51,005 nucleotides of DNA from Actinomycetaceae bacterium (GTDB lineage: Bacteria; Actinomycetota; Actinomycetes; Actinomycetales; Actinomycetaceae): contig JAUNLN010000006.1 of assembly GCA_030532245.1 (NCBI GenBank), positions 33,598 to 84,602 on the forward strand, read 5' to 3'. The notes below the pieces were generated by a model. It searched no databases and was not told the DNA's origin. It saw nothing but the letters and a program-made list of their open reading frames with translations. Shown in pieces: positions 9,377 through 18,313 of this stretch (position 1 is its first letter; each line of letters starts with the position of its first letter). The position numbers and the translations under genes were made by a program.

Positions 9377-9400
9377 CCTACTATTTCAAGGAAAAGTAGG
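9377..9400 (-). terminator. Weak hairpin terminator after ftsQ
   Basis: Arms CCTACT and AGTAGG (9377-9382 and 9395-9400), with additional inner TTTC/GAAA pairing, start right after the ftsQ stop and are followed on the minus strand by ATTTTCG. It probably attenuates the long mraZ-ftsQ transcript before ftsZ. Confidence 0.45.
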
Positions 9401-9401
9401 G

Positions 9402-10532
9402 CTAGGAGGTAACCGGACGAGCCGGCGTGGAAACGTCGTACACCTGCGCTGGACGCTGATCGAGGAGCAACATCACAACTTGGGCCTTCAAACCCGAATC
9501 GCTTTCGTCGCCCCACTTAATGAGGCGCCCATCGGTGGTACGCATCTCCACGGTAAGGGCATTGCCAACGTAGACAGCAACGCGCTCGCGAAGCTCCGCG
9601 GGCAACGCCTCATGAACCTTCGCCACGCGCGTCATCGCAGTTTCCCGATCCTCTTCCGCCTCCGTATTGAGCTCGACGAGCGCCAACCCCTCCGGATACT
9701 CCAAAGTGGAACGGATCACTACACCTTCGCCGTCCAGCACGTTGTAGCCCTCATCGGTCTTCTCAGCCGCGATCGGCTCGCGCACCGTGATGTTTACACT
9801 GAGCCCATCCGGCCAGGCGCGACTCACGCGCGCACTCTTAACCTGAACGATTCCCTCAATGCTCTCCTGCGCGCTTCCCATCGAGATACGTGGGAGCGGG
9901 ACCCCAACGTAGGGGGTAAGTTTTTCTTGGACCGCAGACTCTGGCACGTCATCATTTAGGCCCGTTACTTCGATCTTTGAGGCGGTCAGCGCGAAGAACG
10001 GTGAGAAAAAGACTGCCCACACGATCGCGGCAACCACCGCCAGCGCGCCAAGCGCAATCAATATACGCATGAGTATGGCCATGCGGCGCGCACTCTTTAT
10101 TTCGGCGCGGCGCTCGCCAAGCTCGATCGTGTCTTTCTTCGCCCCGAATGTCTCACTCGCCCGCTTGGGCGTGAAATACCTGCGAGGGCTCGAGATCCGC
10201 GTTTTCTTGACCACCGCGGTGGGCTCTGAGTTAGACGGCTTCGACTCTGGTAGCGACGTGGACGCGCGCTTCGCTTCTCGACGCGGCTCATCTTTGCGAG
10301 TGCGACCGAGCCGAGGAATACCTATCCTGCGCTTTCGCGAAGTAGACTCACGTGCTCCATCTTCTGCGGGCACGACGCGAAGATTTCGCTTGGCCGGCTC
10401 CTGCTCTCGATTCTCGGTTCGCCTCCCGCGCGCCTCGGCGCGATCAGGAGCCTGGTTTTTAGGTTCGGGTCGCGCCCCTCGATCTTTAGAATCATTCGAT
10501 CGAGGAGTTTGCGGAACTCCCGGGCGTCGCAT
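9402..10532 (-). CDS. ftsQ: Cell division protein FtsQ
   Basis: Bitopic divisome protein that connects early and late division proteins. It has 376 residues. An unusually long, basic and disordered cytoplasmic tail covers about residues 1-150, with many Arg/Lys-Pro clusters. A single membrane helix follows (about 151-180), then the POTRA domain (near 183-250, starting with SKIEVTGLNDDVP) and the FtsQ beta domain. The ATG at 10530-10532 overlaps the murC stop by one base (TGATG). A TTG one codon upstream has slightly better spacing to a GGAG and is an alternative. The position between murC and ftsZ is standard. Confidence 0.92.
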   Translation of the reverse strand: MRRPGVPQTPRSNDSKDRGARPEPKNQAPDRAEARGRRTENREQEPAKRNLRVVPAEDGARESTSRKRRIGIPRLGRTRKDEPRREAKRASTSLPESKPSNSEPTAVVKKTRISSPRRYFTPKRASETFGAKKDTIELGERRAEIKSARRMAILMRILIALGALAVVAAIVWAVFFSPFFALTASKIEVTGLNDDVPESAVQEKLTPYVGVPLPRISMGSAQESIEGIVQVKSARVSRAWPDGLSVNITVREPIAAEKTDEGYNVLDGEGVVIRSTLEYPEGLALVELNTEAEEDRETAMTRVAKVHEALPAELRERVAVYVGNALTVEMRTTDGRLIKWGDESDSGLKAQVVMLLLDQRPAQVYDVSTPARPVTS

Positions 10533-11920
10533 CAAACGCGACTCCAGCGACGCAAAATCACGTCGCCCATCTGAGTAATACTTCCAGCCCCCATAGTGAG
10601 AACGAGATCCCCAGGCTGCGCCTGATCCGCCACGGCAAGAGCCGCCTGCTGCATGTTCGGCACGAGTTTCGAACCCGGCACCTGGTCTGCGATCAAAGCA
10701 GAAGTAACACCCTCCACAGGATCTTCACGCGCCCCGTAAATGTCGGTGAAATAAACCTGATCGGCAAGCAGGAACGCCTGCGCAAACTGGTCGGCAAAAT
10801 TCTTCGTGCGAGAGTACAGGTGCGGTTGGAACAACACGAGCACGCGGCCTCCGCAAGCCTCGATTCGAGCCTGCTTCAAGGCAGCCTCTACCTCCGAGGG
10901 GTGGTGCGCGTAGTCGTCGAACAACACCCTCCCCGCATTCTCACCGCGGAACTCAAAACGCCTGCCGGTTCCGCGGAAGCTCTTCAGCGCCTCAGCCATC
11001 TCATCTGCTTTAACGCCAAGCTCCACCCCAACAAGTAGCGCTCCGGTAGCGTTCAAAAGGTTGTGCTCTCCCCCGACGCCGAGGTTAACCTCCAGCTCCT
11101 TGCCCTCCAGCAAAACCGTGGCGCTAGCACTCGCCGGGCCAAATTCTGGGCGCACAATGGTTGCGTGGGTCTTGGAATACCACGTGCCCTCCACGTTCAT
11201 GCGCTCCCTCGGCTTCGTACCGTAGGACCAAACGCGCCCGCCCTTTTCCTCATAGGCCTTACCGAGGCGAGCCGCACCCTCATCGTCCGAGCAGACAATG
11301 AGGAGCCCTCCATCCTCAATCTTTCCGGCGAACTCCAAGAACGTGTCCTCAAACTCTTGCGCCGTACCGTAATTGTCGAGGTGATCGGGCTCCACGTTTG
11401 TTACAAGAGCGATCCTCGGCGTGTAGTTCAAGAAAGACTTATCGGACTCATCAGCCTCTGCAATGAACACGTTGGAGGCACCCAGGTGCGCACCCGTGTC
11501 GAAGCCCGTGACCACTCCGCCCACCGCGAACGACGGATCAAGACCCGCGGCAGACAGTGCCGATGCCAGCATTCCAGAAGTTGTCGTCTTTCCGTGCGCT
11601 CCCGCAACAGCGACAAAATCCATGCCCATAGCCGCAAGAGCAAGCGCCTGCGAACGGTGAATAACCTTCTGGCCGCGCTCGCGCGCAACTGCGAGCTCAG
11701 GGTTCGACTCGCGAACCGCCGTCGAAACTACGACCGTTGCATCCAAAGGAACATTCGTAGCGTCGTGGCCTACAAACACCTCCATGCCAAGGCCTCGCAG
11801 GCGCTCCACGTTCGCCGACTCCTGGGCATCCGAGCCGCTAACAACCTCTCCCCTTGCTTGAAGTAGTTGCGCGACAACCGACATGCCGGCCCCGCCGATA
11901 CCGATTAGATAAAAACTCAT
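10532..11920 (-). CDS. murC: UDP-N-acetylmuramate--L-alanine ligase
   Basis: Adds L-Ala to UDP-MurNAc, the first step of the peptide stem, in the cytoplasm. It has 462 residues. The N-terminal Rossmann motif GIGGAGMS binds the UDP-sugar; the ATP loop AGAHGKTTT is at 107-115; the C-terminal domain includes the family DDYAHHPSEVEA stretch and FQPHLYSRT. The ATG overlaps the murG stop by 4 bp (ATGA). murB and ddl, sometimes next to murC, are not in this cluster. Confidence 0.97.
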   Translation of the reverse strand: MSFYLIGIGGAGMSVVAQLLQARGEVVSGSDAQESANVERLRGLGMEVFVGHDATNVPLDATVVVSTAVRESNPELAVARERGQKVIHRSQALALAAMGMDFVAVAGAHGKTTTSGMLASALSAAGLDPSFAVGGVVTGFDTGAHLGASNVFIAEADESDKSFLNYTPRIALVTNVEPDHLDNYGTAQEFEDTFLEFAGKIEDGGLLIVCSDDEGAARLGKAYEEKGGRVWSYGTKPRERMNVEGTWYSKTHATIVRPEFGPASASATVLLEGKELEVNLGVGGEHNLLNATGALLVGVELGVKADEMAEALKSFRGTGRRFEFRGENAGRVLFDDYAHHPSEVEAALKQARIEACGGRVLVLFQPHLYSRTKNFADQFAQAFLLADQVYFTDIYGAREDPVEGVTSALIADQVPGSKLVPNMQQAALAVADQAQPGDLVLTMGAGSITQMGDVILRRWSRV

Positions 11921-13074
11921 CGCAAGCCACCTCGAACTCCCGCAAGAACCGACTCGACCAAGTCGGAAACGCGCTTAGCCGCATCAGTTATACCAAGCTG
12001 TGCAGACTTCTCGGCCATCGACGCCAAACGCTCCTTGGAGTTCAAAAGCGGAACCACGTAATCCGCGACAATCTTTTCGGAAAAGTCAGCGTCTGGGAAC
12101 AACAGCGCTCCCCCGGCCTCGACCTGGCGAGAGGCATTCAGCTTCTGTTCGCCGTTGCCAATCGGGAGCGGGACGTAAACCGCGGGAAGTCCAAGCGCTG
12201 TCAGTTCGGCAACCATGCCGGCACCCGAGCGAGCCACCACCAAATCAGCGCTCGCCAGGTAGTTCTCCATATCGGACGCGTACTCGCGAGCAATCCACGT
12301 GCCCTTAAAGCCGCTTGCCCTAACCGCCTCATCGACGCCTTCGCGCTTGCCCTTACCCGTGAGGTGAAGAACCTGGATATCGTCGCCAAAACTACCGGCC
12401 GCGCTCACCATCACGTCATTCAAGTGCTTGGCGCCAAGGGATCCACCCGTGATTAGCAACGTGGTCTTATTCGGATCAATACCGAGCTTTTGCGCCGCCT
12501 CAACACGCCTTTCATTGCGCCCTGCTTCACTCGAGCGATCGGAAGCAAGCTCAGCAATCGAAGCGCGAAGCGGAAGGCCCGTAACCTCCGTTACACCCTT
12601 CTTAGCCTCCAAAGCAGTCTGCTCAAACGTCAGTGCCAGAACCGCTGCAAACCTAGCTCCGAGCTTGTTCGCAAGGCCTGCGCGCACGTTCTGCTCGTGA
12701 ATAATCACGGGTATACCCTTAGCCCTCGCCGCCAAATACGCGGGCGCAGAAACGTAGCCTCCGAAACCAACGATCGCCTCAATGCCGTTCTTCTTAATCA
12801 GCCGCTCCACCTCATGGATCGTGCGACGCAAGTCGCGCGCAAACGTAAGAGCCGCCTTATTCGGCCTGCGCGGTGCCGGCACCTTCTTGATCGTGTGGAG
12901 CGTTAGGCCCGCTGCCGGAACCAAATCCTTCTCCAAACCCTGCGCCGTGCCGAGTGCCTGAACTTCGATTCCTCGCTCGCGCAGAACCGAGGCCACCGCA
13001 ATCAGAGGATTCACGTGTCCGGCAGACCCGCCTCCGGCTAGTAGAACGCGGGCACCTGCATTAATCGAAGCCAT
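11917..13074 (-). CDS. murG: Lipid II synthase MurG (GlcNAc transferase)
   Basis: Peripheral membrane GT28 enzyme that transfers GlcNAc from UDP-GlcNAc to lipid I, making lipid II. It has 385 residues. The N-terminal G-loop GGGSAGH is at 14-20, followed by HEQNVRAGLANK and, in the C-terminal lobe, ITGGSLGAKHLN and the UDP-GlcNAc site ARSGAGMVAELTALGLP. It ends in a 4-bp overlap with murC and starts 8 bp after the ftsW stop. Confidence 0.97.
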   Translation of the reverse strand: MASINAGARVLLAGGGSAGHVNPLIAVASVLRERGIEVQALGTAQGLEKDLVPAAGLTLHTIKKVPAPRRPNKAALTFARDLRRTIHEVERLIKKNGIEAIVGFGGYVSAPAYLAARAKGIPVIIHEQNVRAGLANKLGARFAAVLALTFEQTALEAKKGVTEVTGLPLRASIAELASDRSSEAGRNERRVEAAQKLGIDPNKTTLLITGGSLGAKHLNDVMVSAAGSFGDDIQVLHLTGKGKREGVDEAVRASGFKGTWIAREYASDMENYLASADLVVARSGAGMVAELTALGLPAVYVPLPIGNGEQKLNASRQVEAGGALLFPDADFSEKIVADYVVPLLNSKERLASMAEKSAQLGITDAAKRVSDLVESVLAGVRGGLR

Positions 13075-13082
13075 TTCAACAC

Positions 13083-14309
13083 CTACTTACGTTTGGGAAA
13101 GCGAAAGAGCGTACGGACGCCAAAAGCCTTTTCCATACCCGAATCTTTCCGGGCAAAACTCAATACTATTCCCAAAGCACCACACGTTGCGACAAACGCC
13201 GAACCACCCGTAGAAATCAGCGGCAACGGCACGCCGATAACGGGGAGCACCGCAACCACAGCACCCATGTTGATAATCGCCTGAACCGCGATCCAAAGAG
13301 TAACTCCGCCCGTCACGATTCGAGCGTAATCATCAGAATGGTTGAGGGTTAGACGCGTGAGACCGTAGATCAGAACCCCGAAAGTTACCACAACGATCAT
13401 CGTGCCGATGAGGCCAAGCTCCTCACCTAGGATCGCGAAAATGAAGTCAGTGTGGGCCTCCGCCAGGTAGTTCCACTTCTCTTTCGACGCACCCGGGCCA
13501 ACGCCGGTGAGGCCGCCAGAGCCGAGCGCCCACATAGCATGGTCGATCTGTTTAGGTGCGGACGGGTCTGGGGGCGTTCTAAAACCGGGGATCACCGCAA
13601 GCACGCGAGCCTTGCGCGATTCATTCATCGACACGGCAAATGCGCCAAGCGGAGCCATAATGAGGACGCCGTACGCGAACCACTTACCCGGAATTTTCGC
13701 CGCGGCAAGCGCGCCAGCTGCGAGGGCTGCTACCACCATTGCCGTGCCAAGATCGTGGCCCGCCAAAATGAGTCCCAGACTCAGCACAACTGGAATACCC
13801 ACGTTAATGGCAACGTGTTTCAGATTCGTGCGATCCATTTTTGACTGCACGAAAACCCAGCCGATATACATTGCCAGCCCAACCTTCAACAGCTCCGAAG
13901 GTTGGAGTAGGAACGAAACGCCCGGGATCATAATCCAGTTCGTGTTACCACCCGACGCAACACCCAGGGGGGTGAGCACGAGCGCCTGCAGGAACAGCGT
14001 GGCTATAAACGCAATAAACGAGATCCTGTACCAAAACTTAATTGGCATCCTCATTGCAATGACCATGGCGAGCACGCCAAACGCCATAATCGCAAGGTTC
14101 CTCGCATACGCCGAGTAGGGGTTTTCACCCTGGGAAATAACGCGCACCGTCGAGGCGGAAAACACCATCACGAAGCCAAGAACAATGAGGGTGATTACCG
14201 GCACCAAAATCAGGTAATACGTGGTGACGGGAGATTGCTCGGAGCGTTGCCCGGTCTCAAACTGAAGTTTAGGGATCCGGGCGAGTCGCTCCTTGAGCTT
14301 CTCAATCAC
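13083..14309 (-). CDS. ftsW: Septal peptidoglycan polymerase FtsW (SEDS family)
   Basis: SEDS glycosyltransferase that polymerises lipid II at the septum together with FtsI. It has 408 residues and about ten membrane segments. The SEDS signatures are present: SGGLTGVGPGASKEKWNYLAEAH-type loop, followed by DFIFAILGEELG and the GVPLPLISTGGSA motif near the C terminus. The open frame continues upstream to 14468 inside murD, but that part has no SEDS similarity. The GTG at 14307-14309 overlaps the murD stop by 8 bp and has GGAG seven bases before it, so it was chosen. Confidence 0.93.
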   Translation of the reverse strand: MIEKLKERLARIPKLQFETGQRSEQSPVTTYYLILVPVITLIVLGFVMVFSASTVRVISQGENPYSAYARNLAIMAFGVLAMVIAMRMPIKFWYRISFIAFIATLFLQALVLTPLGVASGGNTNWIMIPGVSFLLQPSELLKVGLAMYIGWVFVQSKMDRTNLKHVAINVGIPVVLSLGLILAGHDLGTAMVVAALAAGALAAAKIPGKWFAYGVLIMAPLGAFAVSMNESRKARVLAVIPGFRTPPDPSAPKQIDHAMWALGSGGLTGVGPGASKEKWNYLAEAHTDFIFAILGEELGLIGTMIVVVTFGVLIYGLTRLTLNHSDDYARIVTGGVTLWIAVQAIINMGAVVAVLPVIGVPLPLISTGGSAFVATCGALGIVLSFARKDSGMEKAFGVRTLFRFPKRK

Positions 14310-15786
14310 TGTCTTGCTCCATCTGCATCTTCCACGCCTCATCGAGCCTGGAAACAGCTTCACGGAACACGTCTCCGCGCTCCGCATAGCTCTTGAACTG
14401 ATCCCACGAAGCCGACGCGGGAGCCAAGACCACCGTGTCGCCGGGGCGAGACAGTGCGACCGCCTCATTCACGACCGAATACATCCAGTCTTCGTGGCCG
14501 TCGACAACCACGTGAGGCAAGTGAGGAGCCTCATCCTTGATAGCAGTTAGAACCGGGGTGGGATCCGCTCCAATCACGACGACGCCTCGAAGCGCCGGTG
14601 CAACCGCGCGCACCAGCTCGTGGAAATCCTGGCCCTTCGCATCGCCGCCGGCAATCCAAATGACCGTGCCGGGGACAAAACCAGAAAGAGATGCCGCGGC
14701 CGCGTGTGCGTTCGTAGCCTTCGAATCGTCGATCCAAATCATGTCGGCGACCTCGCCGATCACCTCGCGCCTGTGACCTGCCGGGTGGAACGACTGAAGT
14801 CCCCCGCTGATCGCCTCCGCGCCAATCTCCACGCTAGCGCTTTGACCATACGCGCGCACGAGCGCGATAGCGGCAAGAGTGTCTTTAATCAGTGCAACCG
14901 ACGGATTCGGCCCGGCGAAGTGAGCGAGGTCGGACATGGAAGCGAGTGCCTCCGCCTGCTCGTGCCGATTCGCAACAAACGCCCGATCGACGAACAGGTA
15001 GTCGCCCTCATCCTCCACTAGGCCAACCTGCGACACCGCTGGAACATCGAGCGCATAGCCGATAGCCCGAGCGCCCTCAATCACGTCGGCCTGAGAAACC
15101 ATGTTCTCCACCGTGAGATCGGAAGAATCGTAAACGCAGGCAATCCGCGTGTTCTCGTAGACGCGCGCCTTCGACTTAGCGTAGTGCTCTGCCGAACCGT
15201 GCCAATCGAGATGATCCGCATCCACATTCAGGCACACCGACGCTACCGGCTCCACGGAGTGCGTAGTAAACAGCTGGAAGCTCGACAACTCCACGGCAAG
15301 CACATCGACGTCAGCGTGCATAACCGCGGACACGACCGGCGTCCCCACATTACCCACCACGCCGGAGCGCACGCCCGCAGTCTCAAGCATCGAACCGATC
15401 AAACCGACCGTAGTCGTCTTACCGTTAGTTCCCGTGACAGTCAGCCACGCAATGTCTTTTCCAAGCTCCTTTTGGATCCGCCACGCGAGCTCAACCTCAC
15501 TCCACAGCTCGATACCAAGCTGCTGCGCCGCAGAAAACAGAGCAGAATGCGGGGCAATTCCGGGGGAAACCACAGCGAGGTCGAAACCTTGCTTCAAAGC
15601 TTCGACCTGCTCCTCCGCGGTTCCAATAACGAACCTCTCCAGCTCCTCTTCGAACGGGGCGAAACCAGCGGGCTCCTTCAAATCAAAACCCGTCGGCCTC
15701 GCGCCTAGCTCGACCAGCGCCTCATACGCTGCTCGCCCAGACGTTCCCAGCCCAAGAACCGCGATGCGCGAATCCAACCACGTCAC
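14302..15786 (-). CDS. murD: UDP-N-acetylmuramoyl-L-alanine--D-glutamate ligase
   Basis: Adds D-Glu to UDP-MurNAc-L-Ala. It has 494 residues, slightly longer than the usual 440-480. The N-terminal GLGTSGRAA binds the UDP-sugar, the ATP loop TGTNGKTTT is at 118-126, and the C-terminal domain has WIDDSKATNAHAA and IAGGDAKGQDF. The start is GTG, overlapping the mraY stop by 4 bp (GTGA). A loop with several acidic residues around residues 255-275 (VEDEGDYLFVDRAF) looks like a lineage-specific insertion. Confidence 0.96.
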   Translation of the reverse strand: MTWLDSRIAVLGLGTSGRAAYEALVELGARPTGFDLKEPAGFAPFEEELERFVIGTAEEQVEALKQGFDLAVVSPGIAPHSALFSAAQQLGIELWSEVELAWRIQKELGKDIAWLTVTGTNGKTTTVGLIGSMLETAGVRSGVVGNVGTPVVSAVMHADVDVLAVELSSFQLFTTHSVEPVASVCLNVDADHLDWHGSAEHYAKSKARVYENTRIACVYDSSDLTVENMVSQADVIEGARAIGYALDVPAVSQVGLVEDEGDYLFVDRAFVANRHEQAEALASMSDLAHFAGPNPSVALIKDTLAAIALVRAYGQSASVEIGAEAISGGLQSFHPAGHRREVIGEVADMIWIDDSKATNAHAAAASLSGFVPGTVIWIAGGDAKGQDFHELVRAVAPALRGVVVIGADPTPVLTAIKDEAPHLPHVVVDGHEDWMYSVVNEAVALSRPGDTVVLAPASASWDQFKSYAERGDVFREAVSRLDEAWKMQMEQDSD

Positions 15787-16871
15787 AGCCTAGACACCCA
15801 CTCCGCGTAGAACAGCGACAGGCCAACTACCGCGAACAAGCCCGCAATAATCCAAAAACGAATCACGATAGTGATTTCTTTCCATCCCTTTAGCTCAAAG
15901 TGATGGTGCAACGGAGCCATCCTAAACACGCGCTTGCCCGTCGCCTTAAACACGCCAATCTGAATCACGTCGGAGAAGACGATCACGACGAACAGGCCGC
16001 CAATGATGACAGCAAGGAACTGCGTGTGAGTGAGAATCGACAGGCCCGCTAGAGCGCCACCAAGGGCAAGCGAACCCGTATCGCCCATGAAGATCTGCGC
16101 GGGAGCCGCATTCCACCAGAGGAATCCAAACGCCGCACCCACAATCGCAGCAGACGCTATTGCAAGGCCGAGCGGATCACGCACCTCATAGCAAACATTC
16201 ACGTTCGTAACCGCAACAGCGCACGACTGGTAGTACTGCCAGATCGCGATAATCGTGTAAGCGCCAAAGACGAACATCGACGAACCCGTCGCCAGGCCAT
16301 CCAAACCGTCGGTCAGGTTCACCGCGTTCGACCAAGCGGTGATGAGGAAGTTCGCCCACAGGATGAACAGGATGACGCCCAGCGCAACTCCCGCGAACGC
16401 AAGGTTAGCCCACTCCAAATCTCGAACTATCGAGATCTTCATCGAAGCCGGAGTATTCCCGCGAGCGTCCGGGAGGCTAAGAGCAAACCCCGCAAACACG
16501 GTGCCGATCGTGAGCTGGCCAAGAATCTTCGCCGTCGGGTTCAGGCCCAGAGAGCGGTGGCGCTTGATTTTAATGAAGTCGTCGAGGAACCCGACAACGC
16601 CGAGCCCTATGAAGAGGAACATGAGGAGGCTCGAAGAAAGGTCGGGAAGCCTGCCGATCGACAGGTGCCCTACGAGCCACCCTAGGAACGAGGCAGCGAT
16701 AATTACGACACCGCCCATTGTTGGCGTACCACGCTTCGTAAAGTGCTGGGTCGGCCCATCCTGACGAATGAACTGACCGTAATTCTTTCGAATCAACAGG
16801 CCAATGAAAGCTCTGGTGCCGAACAGTGCGATGACTAGTGAAACAGCCGTCGCAACAACTATGGCTACCAC
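15783..16871 (-). CDS. mraY: Phospho-N-acetylmuramoyl-pentapeptide transferase
   Basis: Integral membrane enzyme that moves phospho-MurNAc-pentapeptide onto undecaprenyl phosphate, forming lipid I. It has 362 residues and about ten membrane segments. Hallmarks are PTMGG near the N terminus, FLDDFIKIKR with the catalytic Asp pair, NAVNLTDGLDGLA, GDTGSLALGG and the HHHFE motif near the C terminus. The GTG start follows GGAGG with 8-base spacing. It makes a useful full-length reference for the reduced MraY-like protein at 41200-42018. Confidence 0.97.
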   Translation of the reverse strand: MVAIVVATAVSLVIALFGTRAFIGLLIRKNYGQFIRQDGPTQHFTKRGTPTMGGVVIIAASFLGWLVGHLSIGRLPDLSSSLLMFLFIGLGVVGFLDDFIKIKRHRSLGLNPTAKILGQLTIGTVFAGFALSLPDARGNTPASMKISIVRDLEWANLAFAGVALGVILFILWANFLITAWSNAVNLTDGLDGLATGSSMFVFGAYTIIAIWQYYQSCAVAVTNVNVCYEVRDPLGLAIASAAIVGAAFGFLWWNAAPAQIFMGDTGSLALGGALAGLSILTHTQFLAVIIGGLFVVIVFSDVIQIGVFKATGKRVFRMAPLHHHFELKGWKEITIVIRFWIIAGLFAVVGLSLFYAEWVSRL

Positions 16872-16889
16872 GTTCTTATCCTCCGGTAA

Positions 16890-18272
16890 CTACTGCGCTA
16901 AAAACTCGTCGGCGATTTTCCAAACCCCCGAACCGTTTGAACCCTTCAAGAATACGAAGTCTCCCTCACGAACCAAATTATGCAACTTCTCGCCAGCCTC
17001 CTCGGCTGTCTCAAAGTGATATGTGTCGGCCTTTCCTCGAAGCGGCTCGGCAATCGCCTGCGCCCCGTCACCAACCGTGATGAGGACGTCTACTCGAGCC
17101 TCGTCAGCCAGGCGGCCAACCTCGCGGTGTAGCGCCTCCGAGGTCTTACCAAGTTCGAGCATTACGCCAAGTACCGCAATGCGGCGAGGCGCAAACTCGC
17201 CCTGGCGTCCAAGCACCTCAAGGCCAGCTTTCATCGAATCTGGGTTCGCGTTGTAGGAGTCATCGATAATCGTGTAGCCATTCACCTCAGCCACGTTCAT
17301 GCGATGAGGGCTTTGTGCACGTAGTGAGTTAAGCGTGTCTACAACCTGGTTCGGATCGAGGCCGAGCGTGAGACACACGCTGATGGCGGCCAGGGCGTTC
17401 GAAACCTGGTGGCGGCCAACTAGACCTAGGCGCACGCGCTTCAAAACGTCGCCCGCCTCAAGATCGAACTCGGGGCACGAGTTGTCGGCCAACTTCACGT
17501 GGGTTGCTCGCACCTCCGCGTCGGTCTTACCGGATGCGGAGAAGTAAATGACCGAGCCCTTCACAATCGAAGCCATGTCGCGCACGTTCTTATCGTCATA
17601 GTTGAGGATTGCCGTGCCGCTCTTCGCAAGGCCCTCCACGAGCTCCGCCTTCGCGTGTGCAAGCGCCGAAACAGAGCCGAAACCTCCAAGATGTGCGCGG
17701 CCAACCGACAGCTCCACAGCAATGTCGGGAGGAGCAATCCGAGACAGGTACTGCAGGTGGCCCGGGCCAGACGCGCCCATCTCTAGCACCAGGTAGCGGG
17801 TCTCCTCGTCGGCGCGAAGCACCGTGAGGGGCATTCCCACCTCATTGTTGAACGAAAACACCGGGGCAACCGTCGGGCCGAACGTGCTCAAAATGCCAGC
17901 AGTCAAGTCTTTCGTGGTCGTCTTACCGACCGAACCCGTGATAGCGATAACCTCAATGTCGCCCAGTTCACGAAGCCTCGCGAGGTGTGCCTTTGCAAGC
18001 ATGCCGAGCGCCTTCGTCGCATCCGAGACAAGGACGCGAGTAAGATCCTCCGGGCCAGCATCCTCGCGGGTCACAATCGCTGCAACGGCCCCATTCTTAG
18101 CTGCAGAATCCAAGTAGTCGTGGCCATCCGCATGCTCACCAACGCGCGCAACATAAAGCGCGCCAGCACCCACCTGACGCGAATCAGTGCAAACACCGCC
18201 GGTAACAGTGGTGTTTTCGCCAATGAGCTTGCCACCCACTACCTGTGCTATCCACTCGGCCGTATATTTCAT
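16890..18272 (-). CDS. murF: UDP-N-acetylmuramoyl-tripeptide--D-alanyl-D-alanine ligase
   Basis: Adds D-Ala-D-Ala to the UDP-MurNAc-tripeptide, completing the soluble precursor. It has 460 residues from the chosen start. The ATP loop ITGSVGKTTT is at 111-120, with SFNNEVGMPLTVL after it and the C-terminal DDSYNANPDSM motif. An ATG four codons upstream (18284) is in frame, but GGAG lies six bases before the ATG at 18270-18272, so the shorter form is preferred. The gene sits 41 bp after the murE stop and 18 bp before mraY. Confidence 0.95.
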   Translation of the reverse strand: MKYTAEWIAQVVGGKLIGENTTVTGGVCTDSRQVGAGALYVARVGEHADGHDYLDSAAKNGAVAAIVTREDAGPEDLTRVLVSDATKALGMLAKAHLARLRELGDIEVIAITGSVGKTTTKDLTAGILSTFGPTVAPVFSFNNEVGMPLTVLRADEETRYLVLEMGASGPGHLQYLSRIAPPDIAVELSVGRAHLGGFGSVSALAHAKAELVEGLAKSGTAILNYDDKNVRDMASIVKGSVIYFSASGKTDAEVRATHVKLADNSCPEFDLEAGDVLKRVRLGLVGRHQVSNALAAISVCLTLGLDPNQVVDTLNSLRAQSPHRMNVAEVNGYTIIDDSYNANPDSMKAGLEVLGRQGEFAPRRIAVLGVMLELGKTSEALHREVGRLADEARVDVLITVGDGAQAIAEPLRGKADTYHFETAEEAGEKLHNLVREGDFVFLKGSNGSGVWKIADEFLAQ

Positions 18273-18313
18273 TTGCTTCTCCATCTAAACCAGCGAGACG
18301 TCGTTGTTTCGTG

